This document shows positions 24,288-31,883 of a stretch of 36,289 bases of DNA, piece after piece (positions within the stretch are counted from its first letter, which is position 1; every line of letters begins with the position of its first letter). The notes beneath the pieces were generated by a model, which had not been told where the DNA came from, searched no databases, and was given only the letters and a program-made list of their open reading frames with translations. Source of the stretch: Actinophytocola sp. (GTDB lineage Bacteria > Actinomycetota > Actinomycetes > Mycobacteriales > Pseudonocardiaceae); the NCBI GenBank assembly GCA_009379975.1, contig WHSS01000021.1, positions 1 through 36,289 of the forward strand. Reading direction: 5' to 3'. A program made the translations under genes and the position numbers.

Positions 24288-25196
24288 ATGACTTCACAAA
24301 CGATCACCGCGGCGGCATCGGGAACCTGGCAGCTCGGTGACTTGACGGTCAACCGGATCGGCTTCGGCGCGATGCGACTGACGCAGACCGGCGAGGCATT
24401 CGCGACAGACGCCGCTCCGAGCGATCGTGGCCGCGCGATCAGTGTGCTGCGCCGCGCGGTGGAGCTCGGCGTGAACCACATCGACACAGCCGCGTTCTAC
24501 TTCTCGCCGCTTCGCTCCGCCAACGTGTTGATCAACCGGGCACTGGCCCCGTACCCGGATGACCTCGTCATCACCACCAAGGTCGGACCGGGCCGGAACC
24601 CGTCGGGTGAGTGGCTGCCCCTTGCCACCCCGAAGCAGCTGCGCGGCCAGGTCGAGGAGAACCTGCGTCAGCTCGGCCGTGACCACCTCGACGTGGTGAA
24701 CTTGTGCGTCGCCGGAACCGATTCGATCGCCGAGCGATTCGGCGCACTGGCCGAGCTGCGCGACGCCGGGCTCATCCGTCACCTTGGCCTGTCCAACGTC
24801 CGTCCCGAACACCTTGCCGAGGCTCAGGCCATCGCACCGGTGGTCTGTGTGCAGAACCAGTACGGCATCGGCGCCCTGCCCGAGTACGACGAGTTCCTGC
24901 GTAGCTGCGGTGAGCAGGGCGTCGCGTTCGTGCCGTTCTTCGCGATCGCCGGTGCCGGTCGTGCGGCGGGCGCGAAGGGCACCGACAGCGAAGAGGTACT
25001 TGCCATCGCACGCGCCAACGGGTCGAGCGCGGCGCAGGTCCGGCTGGCATGGACGTTGCGGCGCGGGCCACATGTGCTGGCCATCCCCGGTACCGGCAAC
25101 CCCGACCACCTGGCCGCCAACGTGGCTGCCGGTGCGCTACGGCTCTCGCAGGACGAACTGACCCGCCTCGAATACCTCCACCAGAGTGGAGGGTGA
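24288..25196 (+). CDS. Aldo/keto reductase family oxidoreductase
   Basis: A 302-residue (beta/alpha)8 aldo/keto reductase, NADPH-linked. Catalytic Asp66 and Tyr71 (HIDTAAFY) and Lys98 (TTKVG) are visible. The usual active-site His is replaced: the strand that normally ends in His reads DVVNLC (Cys140), as in a subgroup of bacterial AKRs with changed substrate preference. The C-terminal IPGTGNPDHLAANVAA is the NADP-binding part. The ATG at 24288 has no evident ribosome binding site. The gene faces the SOD gene, with a terminator hairpin between them. The substrate is unknown. Confidence 0.9.
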   Translation: MTSQTITAAASGTWQLGDLTVNRIGFGAMRLTQTGEAFATDAAPSDRGRAISVLRRAVELGVNHIDTAAFYFSPLRSANVLINRALAPYPDDLVITTKVGPGRNPSGEWLPLATPKQLRGQVEENLRQLGRDHLDVVNLCVAGTDSIAERFGALAELRDAGLIRHLGLSNVRPEHLAEAQAIAPVVCVQNQYGIGALPEYDEFLRSCGEQGVAFVPFFAIAGAGRAAGAKGTDSEEVLAIARANGSSAAQVRLAWTLRRGPHVLAIPGTGNPDHLAANVAAGALRLSQDELTRLEYLHQSGG

Positions 25197-25231
25197 CGGA
25201 AGTTCATCAACTACGCCAACGACACCGTCAT

Positions 25232-25263
25232 GCGGCCCGCCACCTCGGGAGGTGGCGGGCCGC
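25232..25263. terminator. Bidirectional terminator hairpin between convergent genes
   Basis: A perfect 15-bp stem with a 2-nt centre (GCGGCCCGCCACCTC, GG, then its complement) sits 35 bp after the aldo/keto reductase stop and 23 bp after the SOD stop on the other strand. It is very GC-rich without a T-run, as is common for actinomycete terminators. Confidence 0.75.
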
Positions 25264-25286
25264 CTCGGGTCCTGAACTGCGTGGTG

Positions 25287-25928
25287 TCAGTGGCTGGCCG
25301 GGATCGTCAGGCAGGCGACCCGGTCGCCCGCTACGCCGGCTTCGCCGTCGGCGGTCGCGGTTTGCTCCGCCTTGTGCACGACAACCGACTTCGGGGTCGC
25401 CTCAGCGGTGATGGCGAAGGGGACATTGGCCTCCGACGTGCCGTTGCCTTCGGCGTCGGTCGTCAGATCGAGCCAGATCTCATTGTCCGGGTTGACGACG
25501 TCCGCCATCGGCTTATCCGGGTCGGCATCCGGGTCGGCCTCGTGCTGGAAGTGCGGTCCGGAGGCGTCCCCGGTGTCGCCGCACGGCTCGGTGTGCGCGT
25601 GCGCGGCATAACCGCGGTCCGGCACCAGCCCGGTGACCGTGAGCACTACGGTGCTGGCATCGGCCTCCGGCTTCACCTCGACGGCGAGTTCGGCGCCGAC
25701 CGGCGCGAGCTCCGTGTCATAGGTGAAGGCGTCCTCGGCATCGGCGGGTTCGGCGAGCGTCCCCGAATGGGTGACCTGGTTCTCTGCTGTGTTCGAGTCG
25801 GTGTCCTGGCCTGGGTCAGCTTCGGCGCCGTCATTTCCGGAGCCGCAAGCTGCGGTCATCAGACCGATGGTGGCCATTGCGGCCACGGCCAAAAACACCC
25901 GGTTCTTGCGGTTTTGTGTGTTTCGCAT
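25287..25928 (-). CDS. sodC: Cu/Zn superoxide dismutase family lipoprotein
   Basis: A 213-residue exported protein. The lipoprotein signal FLAVAAMATIGLMTAAC would be modified at Cys28, followed by an acidic linker and a SodC-type beta barrel. Metal-ligand motifs are visible: AAHAHTEPC (two Cu His and the disulfide Cys), GPHFQHEAD (bridging and Zn His) and VVVHK (Cu His). GDRVACLTI supplies the active-site Arg and second Cys. It should dismutate superoxide outside the membrane. The ATG at 25928 is chosen because it starts the signal peptide. A five-codon frame with a strong GGGGGCGG site (25943-25960) just upstream may be a tiny leader. Two exported oxidases in the window are possible sources of superoxide. 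Confidence 0.85.
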   Translation of the reverse strand: MRNTQNRKNRVFLAVAAMATIGLMTAACGSGNDGAEADPGQDTDSNTAENQVTHSGTLAEPADAEDAFTYDTELAPVGAELAVEVKPEADASTVVLTVTGLVPDRGYAAHAHTEPCGDTGDASGPHFQHEADPDADPDKPMADVVNPDNEIWLDLTTDAEGNGTSEANVPFAITAEATPKSVVVHKAEQTATADGEAGVAGDRVACLTIPASH

Positions 25929-26121
25929 GGTTGCAGTATTACCTAGCCGTCTGTTGCCATGATATCCGCCCCCTTTTTCGAGTTGCCCTCGATTGTTCGG
26001 CACATAATTTGAGCCATCTTGATATCTCATGGGGTGCGAGACGCCGCTAACTTATCGTAAGTGGACAAACCGTGTCGGCTTATTCTCGGATGGCCCAGCA
26101 GCGGCGGATATGTGACATAAA

Positions 26122-27393
26122 TCACCGCCACGTGCCGGTGTTCGGCGCGTCCGAGTCGGGCGGCACCGCCCGCAGTGCCATGTCGAGCAGGAAGCGCTCA
26201 TCCGGGTCGTCGAGCCTGCCCTCGAGCAGGTCGCCGATCTGGTTCATCCGGTATCGGACGGTCTGCGGGTGCACCTCGAGGTGTGCCGCTACCTCGTTGA
26301 TGCCGCCGCGGGCACCCAGCCATGCTCGCAGGGTCTCGGAAAGCCGGCCGCGTTGCCTGCCGGTGAGGTCGGCGAACGGGCGGAACGCGCGCTCTGTCAG
26401 CTGGCTCAGGATGAACTCGTTGGCGTAGATCGCGAGGGTGGGCAGATGATCAGCGCAGTAGACGACGCCATCGGCAGGCAGCACCCCGCGGATCGCCAGC
26501 TCAAGCGCCCGGCGAGCGCAGTCGAAGGACTGGGCCGCTTGCGCCATGGGGGCAAGCGGCCCCACGGCGGCCACTCGGCCACGGAGCTCGCGCCCCAGGT
26601 CAGCGAGGTGCCGGTCGGGATCGGCGGACACCAGGCACGGCTCCTCGCCATCCAGGTCGGCGAGCACGTCGGGGCTGAGTGATCTGGGCTGCGGCAGCCG
26701 CTGACCAGATCGCGCCTCGAGGACGACGACGGCGACCCGGTCGGGCACCTGCCAGCCCACCTCCGTGGCCAGCTCCTCGATCGCGAGCGGGGCGATCGGC
26801 GGGTCGGAGAGGATCATCCGGAGCAGTCGCTGCCGGCGTCGTTCCCTCGTGCCGCTGACGCGCGCTTGCGCTTCGGCGTGTCCCGCGATGGCCGCCAACG
26901 ACAGTTCGTCCGCGTAGTGAAAGAGCGCATCCGCGAGCGTGTTGAACGTGCTGCTGGGCACGCCTGCCGACGCGCCGGCAGCCCAGAGATGGCGCCACGC
27001 CACCCGGGTACCGATCCGGATCGCGGTCTGCACCGAGTCCATGCTGCGACCCGCGAAGAACTCCATTCGGCCGATCCGGCGAAACCAATCGTCGCTGGTC
27101 GTCCGATCGGTTTGCGGTTTGCCGATTCCGTCGGCCAGCCGCCGCAGGGCTCGCTCGACCGACGAAACGAGCGTCTGCATTGCCTTGTCGTCCTGCGGCT
27201 GGTCGTATGCGGGAACGCCGTCGCGGATTTCCCGGACGATTTCGGCGATCATCCTTCCGCCAATCGGACGAATGATTGCCGCCATTTGCGACGCGGGGAT
27301 CGAGTAAAGGATTTCTTGAGCCGTTGCGTCCGCCCGGCGGCCCCAGGGAACGAGAACCGGCAGGCGATCGGTCGGGGTCAAGGAATTAGCCAC
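26122..27393 (-). CDS. PucR-type helix-turn-helix regulator
   Basis: A 423-residue regulator with the C-terminal PucR HTH (LSETLRAWLGARGGINEVAAHLEVHPQTVRYRMNQI, about residues 350-388), preceded by the degenerate GGDEF-like region common in this family and an N-terminal helical domain (about 40-190). It lacks the PucR purine-sensing N-terminal domain of the Bacillus protein. The GTG at 27393 is the first start and has only a weak ribosome binding site; a TTGACT/TATCGT promoter lies about 60 bp upstream. It stands just downstream of conservon 2 with the same orientation. PucR proteins often control purine or other N-heterocycle oxidation, which fits a link with the nearby molybdenum hydroxylase, but actinomycetes have many with other roles. 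Confidence 0.88.
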   Translation of the reverse strand: MANSLTPTDRLPVLVPWGRRADATAQEILYSIPASQMAAIIRPIGGRMIAEIVREIRDGVPAYDQPQDDKAMQTLVSSVERALRRLADGIGKPQTDRTTSDDWFRRIGRMEFFAGRSMDSVQTAIRIGTRVAWRHLWAAGASAGVPSSTFNTLADALFHYADELSLAAIAGHAEAQARVSGTRERRRQRLLRMILSDPPIAPLAIEELATEVGWQVPDRVAVVVLEARSGQRLPQPRSLSPDVLADLDGEEPCLVSADPDRHLADLGRELRGRVAAVGPLAPMAQAAQSFDCARRALELAIRGVLPADGVVYCADHLPTLAIYANEFILSQLTERAFRPFADLTGRQRGRLSETLRAWLGARGGINEVAAHLEVHPQTVRYRMNQIGDLLEGRLDDPDERFLLDMALRAVPPDSDAPNTGTWR

Positions 27394-27455
27394 CTCGGGA
27401 TGGTTGACGATTTACCGGCTGTGCGCCTTCTGGGTGACGCTTCGACGGGGCGCCG

Positions 27456-27485
27456 ACGATAGAGATACTCACCCGGTCGAGTCAA
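27456..27485 (-). promoter_or_regulatory. Candidate promoter of the PucR-type gene
   Basis: On the minus strand TTGACT (27485-27480) and TATCGT (27461-27456) are separated by 18 bp. Transcription would start near 27449, about 55 nt before the GTG. It shows that the regulator can be transcribed apart from conservon 2. Confidence 0.5.
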
Positions 27486-27521
27486 GCCGGTTGGGGCGGG
27501 GAGGGGATCGGCGAACTCCGG

Positions 27522-28133
27522 TCATGGACCGGCTGGAGCCTTCGACGCGTGGACGTTGACGGCCATGATGTGCTCCAGCAGGGTGGTGAGCAGCTCCTTT
27601 GTGGACTGACGTTTCCGCGCGTCGCAGAGCCGCACGGGCACGAACTGGTCGACGTCCAGGGCCGCGCGCACTTCGTCGGCTTCGTAGTCCTGCGAGCCGT
27701 CGAAGCAGTTGACCCCGACGACGAACGGGACTTGACGCTGCTCGAAAAAGTCGATCGCCGCGAAGCAACTAGGCAGCCGGCGTGTGTCGGCGATCACGAT
27801 CGCACCGAGCGCGCCTTGCGCGAGCTCGTCCCACATGAACCAGAACCTGTCCTGGCCCGGGGTGCCGAACAGGTACAGGATGAGCTCGCGGCTGATGGTG
27901 ATCCGGCCGAAGTCAAGGGCGACGGTGGTCGTCGTCTTCTGCTCGACGCCGGTCACGTCGTCTACGGCGGCGCCCCGCTCGGTGAGCTGTTCCTCGGTAC
28001 GGAGCGGTTCGATCTCACTGACCGAGCCCACCATCGTCGTCTTGCCGACACCGAACCCACCGGCGATGAGGATCTTCAGCGCCATCGCCTCGATCCCGGG
28101 CGATTCGGGCCGATCAGAGCTTGCGAATTCCAT
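27522..28133 (-). CDS. Ras-like small GTPase of the conservon (CvnD-like), copy 2
   Basis: A 203-residue GTPase, paralogue of the one at 13969. The P-loop GGFGVGKT is at 25-32, G3 FGTPGQDRF at 89-97, DTRRL near 116-120 and G4 N142-C-F-D145, with the Asp that copy 1 lacks. The ATG at 28133 lies inside the DUF742 gene (20-bp overlap, as in copy 1). It is the last gene of conservon 2; unlike copy 1 it is not followed by a membrane-anchored accessory gene. Confidence 0.92.
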   Translation of the reverse strand: MEFASSDRPESPGIEAMALKILIAGGFGVGKTTMVGSVSEIEPLRTEEQLTERGAAVDDVTGVEQKTTTTVALDFGRITISRELILYLFGTPGQDRFWFMWDELAQGALGAIVIADTRRLPSCFAAIDFFEQRQVPFVVGVNCFDGSQDYEADEVRAALDVDQFVPVRLCDARKRQSTKELLTTLLEHIMAVNVHASKAPAGP

Positions 28134-28482
28134 CCAGCACCTTCTGCAACGTGTCCGGGCTGGCGGCCGTGGTTGGCGCCCAGCCGCTCCGGAAGATCAT
28201 GTAATGCCGATCGATCAGGTCGCTGATCAGGACCTTGACCACACCGAGCGGGAGATCAGCGCCTGCCGCGACCTCCGCCACCGAGATCGGGTTCTGGCAG
28301 CGGCCGAGGATGCGTTCGTGCGCGTGATCCAGCTCTCCGGCGTGATGCAGGCGCAGCGCGACAACCAAGGTGATCATGTCCAGCTCGTGGCGGGCGGCGC
28401 GGGTCCGGCCGCGGGTCAGCGTGTAGGGGCGAGCCAGAGGACCCGCGTCCTCGTCGAACCAGGCGTAGTCCCCACCGCTCAT
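28114..28482 (-). CDS. DUF742 protein (CvnC-like), copy 2
   Basis: A 122-residue DUF742 protein: WFDEDAGPLARPYTLTRGRT at the start, a winged-helix-like centre (ISVAEVAAGADLPLGVVKVLISDLIDRHYM) and the VLDGIRKL end shared with copy 1. The ATG at 28482 overlaps the stop of a 55-codon frame that separates it from the LC7 gene; in copy 1 and in most conservons these two genes touch directly. Confidence 0.92.
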   Translation of the reverse strand: MSGGDYAWFDEDAGPLARPYTLTRGRTRAARHELDMITLVVALRLHHAGELDHAHERILGRCQNPISVAEVAAGADLPLGVVKVLISDLIDRHYMIFRSGWAPTTAASPDTLQKVLDGIRKL

Positions 28483-28646
28483 GACAACTCCAGCTCTGTG
28501 ACCTTCGCCGGCACCCGAGAGTCACCACCGGATCGAACGCGGCGGCGTGACCGGCCGCCGCGACCACTCTCGCAAGCTCGGCCGGCCCCATCGGTGTTGG
28601 CTCCCGCCCGCCGCCGCCACGGTCGGCGAAGCTCCCAACCGCTCAT
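28479..28646 (-). CDS. Possible 55-aa basic protein wedged between the LC7 and DUF742 genes
   Basis: An ATG at 28646 overlaps the LC7 stop by ATGA, and its own TGA overlaps the DUF742 ATG in the same way, so a 55-codon frame fits the gap exactly and keeps coupling along the operon. The product is Arg/Gly-rich (for example RRPWRRRAGAN and GRSRRRVRSGG) with one Cys, and is unlike any family I know. Its third-position GC is visibly lower than in neighbouring genes, which argues for a young gene or for spacer sequence kept open for coupling. Conservon 1 has no such insertion. Confidence 0.4.
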   Translation of the reverse strand: MSGWELRRPWRRRAGANTDGAGRACESGRGGRSRRRVRSGGDSRVPAKVTELELS

Positions 28647-29074
28647 GACGCTTCGACGTTGCCGGCGAATCGAGCTGTCGGTTTTCGGGGCGCGGTGGCC
28701 ATGTGCCTGCCGACGCGAGCGACCATCCGGTTGACTTCGTAGGCGACCAGACCGAGATCGGAGTTCGCCGCCGCGAGTACGGCGAGGCACGCGCCGGTGC
28801 CCGCGGCGGTGACGACGAGGAAGGCGCGTTCCAACTCCACGACGGTCTGGTGGACCGCGCCGCCGTCGAAGTGCTTCCCGGTGCCGCGGGCCAGGCTCTG
28901 CAACGCGGACGCGACCGCCGCCAGGTGCTCCGCGTCGGCGCGCGAGAGGCCGGACGACTGACCCATGAGCAGGCCGTCCGCGGACAGCAGCACGGCCCGC
29001 TGGGCACCGACGGCCCGTTGTACCAGGTCGTCGAGCATCCAGTTGGAATCCCTGCTGGAAATGTTGACCGTCAT
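28643..29074 (-). CDS. Roadblock/LC7-domain protein (CvnB-like), copy 2
   Basis: A 143-residue roadblock/LC7 protein of the same length as copy 1 and sharing SDLGLVAYEVNRMV, DAEHLAAVAS and LSADGLLM-type segments. It probably binds the conservon GTPase. The ATG at 29074 overlaps the kinase stop by ATGA, with GGAG upstream inside the kinase gene; in copy 1 the kinase and LC7 genes are 55 bp apart. Confidence 0.92.
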   Translation of the reverse strand: MTVNISSRDSNWMLDDLVQRAVGAQRAVLLSADGLLMGQSSGLSRADAEHLAAVASALQSLARGTGKHFDGGAVHQTVVELERAFLVVTAAGTGACLAVLAAANSDLGLVAYEVNRMVARVGRHMATAPRKPTARFAGNVEAS

Positions 29075-31617
29075 GCCGTGTCATCTCCTGGCCAGCGCGG
29101 TGGGTGAGTGGTGTCCGGTCCGTCGGCTCGTGCCCGCCTGGTCCCGCGCTGGAAAGCCGACATCGTGGCCTGGAAGCTCTCCGGGCTTCGGCCCGCCGAC
29201 GGCATCGTCCGGGTGGTTGGTTCGGGTTCGGCCGGCGGCGTCGGCTCGGGCTCCTCGGACTGTTGCAACTGCGGAGCGAGGTTCTCGTGTCGCCTGCGCC
29301 GTGGCAAGGGCGGCCGGTCGGACGTGCCGGGGCTGGGAGCGGGCTCCGGGTGCGATGACGAGCCGCTGCCGTTGCCGTGGCTGCTGCCGTTGCCGTTGCT
29401 GAGGACGGACGAGTTCACCGTGATCGTGACGGTGTCGTTGCCTGTCCCGCCAGGGCTCGTCGGCGCCCTTGTCGCGGGCGGCTCGGGCGTATGGGTGAAA
29501 AGCTGCTCGGGCTCGCTCGGCGGATGCGCCGGTTCTCTGGGAGGATGCGCCGGTTCTCGCGGCGGATATGCCGGTTCGCGGGGCGGATGCGCCGACCGGG
29601 GTGACGGCGACGGCATCGGGAGCTCGGCATCGCCGGATCGTTCGCCAGGGTACGGTTCGTTCTCGGGTGGCTCGCCGTCAACCGCTTCGGTCGCGAGTGC
29701 CCGGTTGGGAATCAGCACAATCGCGTTGACTCCGCCATAGAGCGATTCCCGGAGGGTGATCCGGACTTCGTGCCGGGCGGCCAGTTGTGAGACCACGAAC
29801 AGGCCAATCTTGGTTCCTTCCGATAGTGACATGACGCTGAAGTCGGGCGCGTCGTGCATCATGATGTTGATCTGTTCCAGCTGATCCGGCTCGATGCCGA
29901 GGCCCTGGTCTTCGATCTCGATCACCACGCCCCTGCCGACCACCGCGGCCCGCACGTCAACGTCGGTTTGCGGCGGGGAGAACGACGTCGCGTTGTCCAG
30001 CAGTTCGGCGAGCATATGGATCATGTCGGCCACGGCTTCGCCGCGCAGGGCGGCGTCCGCCACCCGGCTGACGTGCACCTTGGTGTACTGGGCGGTCTCG
30101 GCGATGGCGCCGTCGATGACGTCGCGCAGCGCGACCGGTTTGCGCCACTGCCTGCCGGGCTGCCTGCCTCCCAGGATGATCAGGCTCTCCGCGTTCCGCC
30201 TGCCCTGGGTGGCAAGGTGATCGAGTTCGAACAGCAGTTGCAGCTGCTCGGGATCCTCCTGGGACCGCTCGGCCTTGTCCAGAACCTGCAGCTGGCGGTG
30301 CGCGGTGACCTGGTTGCGCTGGGCCATGTTCAAAAACACCGCCCGGACTCCGGCCCGGGTCTCGGCTTCCTGCACGGTCGCCGCGATGGCCAGCCGCTGC
30401 GCCTGGTTGAACGCGTCCGCGACCTGTCCGATCTCGTCGTAGCCGTAGTCGAGCCAGGGCACGTCGGCATCGATATCGATCGGTTCGCCGTCGCCCAGCC
30501 GATCGACCACCTCGGGCATCCGGTTCCCGGCAAGGTCGAGCGTTTCATCCCGGAGGCCGGTGAGCCGGCGAATCAGCCCTCGGGACTGCCGTAGCGCGAA
30601 CACCAGCGCCGCGGCGGTCACCAGCAGCAGCGTCCCGCCGCCGATGAGCGAGGTGGTGAGTACCTGGTTACCGCTGCTCGCGCCGATGTTCGCGGCATGT
30701 GCGGAATGCGACGCATACAGGTCGAGCAGCCCCGCCGACAGCTCTTTGGCCGAACGCTGCCAGGCCTTCAGGTCGAACGAAACCTCGTGCTGTCCGGGAC
30801 CTCGCGCCATCACGTCGTTGTCGCCGTAGACGAGCGTCTTCCACGCCTTGGACTCCTTCAGCGCGTCGTAGCGTTTCTGCTCGCCGGGTGTCATCCGGGG
30901 GTAGAGAGTCTCCGCGATCTCGTGGTAACTACCCATCTGGTGGGCCAGCTCGTGGAACTCATCGAGGTCGAGGCCTTGCGCGATGCCACGGACGACCAGC
31001 GCGTGCGACCGCGACTGCGCCTCGACCGAGCGGAACAGGTCGTAGCCGATCATCTGCTCGTAGCCGACCTCGGCGTCGGTCGCCGAGCGGGCGATGCCCT
31101 GGATGCCGGCGCCTGCCAGGTCGATCATGTCGCCGTAGAAGTCGTAGACCTCTTGAACGTCGGCGTTTCCGCCGTCGACCCGTTGACGGAACTGGGGTAC
31201 CTGAGCGGCCGCGATATTGAGGTCTTGCAACGGGCCATGGAGCTCGTCCGGAGCGGTCTCGGCCAGTTCGGCGGTGACGTCCTTCATCTCGCGCAAGGCG
31301 TCGTCGACCTTCAGACGCTGGTCGGCGAGCGCACCCTCGTCGGGCTTGAGCTTGTCGACGAGCTCAAGCGTGGTGAGCCTGCGTTCGTCCTGGACGCTCG
31401 CGATGAAGTGAGTCGTAGGGTCGAGCGAGGCGCGTACGTTGTCCGAGAATGTCCGGGTGCTGAGTCCCTGGAGCGCCAGGTAGCCGGACAGACCGATGCC
31501 GACGACCATCAGCGCAACGCTGGGAACGAGCGCGATGCGCAGAACGCGAGCGTTGATCGTGCCAGGCCCGCGCGAATGCGTGAGTAGTCCCATAGGGGCG
31601 GTGCCAGAACCTTCCAT
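29071..31617 (-). CDS. Conservon sensor histidine kinase-like protein with NIT domain (CvnA-like), copy 2
   Basis: An 848-residue paralogue of the protein at 10725. A membrane helix (GTINARVLRIALVPSVALMVVGIGL, about 17-45) is followed by an extracytoplasmic NIT-type region, a second helix (LLLVTAALVFALRQSRG, about 335) and a HAMP-like linker. The candidate His lies in LDHLATQ, with a GHKL ATPase (AELLDNAT; EDQGLGIE) after it. A long Pro/Glu/Ser-rich tail contains a PPREPAH repeat. The ATG at 31617 is chosen over the longer frame because the N-terminus then matches copy 1; ATG 31593 is an alternative. It is divergent from the second molybdenum hydroxylase with 266 bp between the starts. Confidence 0.88.
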   Translation of the reverse strand: MEGSGTAPMGLLTHSRGPGTINARVLRIALVPSVALMVVGIGLSGYLALQGLSTRTFSDNVRASLDPTTHFIASVQDERRLTTLELVDKLKPDEGALADQRLKVDDALREMKDVTAELAETAPDELHGPLQDLNIAAAQVPQFRQRVDGGNADVQEVYDFYGDMIDLAGAGIQGIARSATDAEVGYEQMIGYDLFRSVEAQSRSHALVVRGIAQGLDLDEFHELAHQMGSYHEIAETLYPRMTPGEQKRYDALKESKAWKTLVYGDNDVMARGPGQHEVSFDLKAWQRSAKELSAGLLDLYASHSAHAANIGASSGNQVLTTSLIGGGTLLLVTAAALVFALRQSRGLIRRLTGLRDETLDLAGNRMPEVVDRLGDGEPIDIDADVPWLDYGYDEIGQVADAFNQAQRLAIAATVQEAETRAGVRAVFLNMAQRNQVTAHRQLQVLDKAERSQEDPEQLQLLFELDHLATQGRRNAESLIILGGRQPGRQWRKPVALRDVIDGAIAETAQYTKVHVSRVADAALRGEAVADMIHMLAELLDNATSFSPPQTDVDVRAAVVGRGVVIEIEDQGLGIEPDQLEQINIMMHDAPDFSVMSLSEGTKIGLFVVSQLAARHEVRITLRESLYGGVNAIVLIPNRALATEAVDGEPPENEPYPGERSGDAELPMPSPSPRSAHPPREPAYPPREPAHPPREPAHPPSEPEQLFTHTPEPPATRAPTSPGGTGNDTVTITVNSSVLSNGNGSSHGNGSGSSSHPEPAPSPGTSDRPPLPRRRRHENLAPQLQQSEEPEPTPPAEPEPTTRTMPSAGRSPESFQATMSAFQRGTRRARADGPDTTHPPRWPGDDTA
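29522..29605 (-). repeat. 21-bp tandem repeat inside the kinase gene, four units
   Basis: Four units of 21 bp, with GGATGCGCCGGTTC-like cores starting at 29522, 29543, 29564 and 29585, encode a heptapeptide repeat of the form PPREPAH in the kinase tail. The units differ by a few substitutions, so the copy number could vary between strains without shifting the frame. Confidence 0.75.
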
Positions 31618-31800
31618 CGTTACTTCGCGTGAGCACCCCGACGTGCTGCGGATGTTTTGGCCGCAGGCTAGCGATCGGTGCGAGGCGTATCGAGGGTGGG
31701 CAGCGTTGTGTTGGCAGCGTGACAAAAATTCATCCCAGCCCCCGCCGGGGTTCATCACTTGCCGATAACCGGCCGCAACATGCGCTTAGATGCGTGACGC

Positions 31801-31812
31801 ACCCGATCGGGT
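31801..31812. promoter_or_regulatory. 12-bp perfect palindrome in the divergent region of module 2
   Basis: ACCCGATCGGGT lies 71 bp upstream of the molybdenum hydroxylase 2 start and 184 bp from the kinase 2 start. It is a plausible dimer-binding site. No TACGT array like that of module 1 is present here, so the two modules would be controlled differently. Confidence 0.35.
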
Positions 31813-31883
31813 GAGGGAATGCTTGCGCGCCACGGACGCCGGAATGGCCTGTCTTCATGCGCCTTTGAGAGGAGATTGATTGA

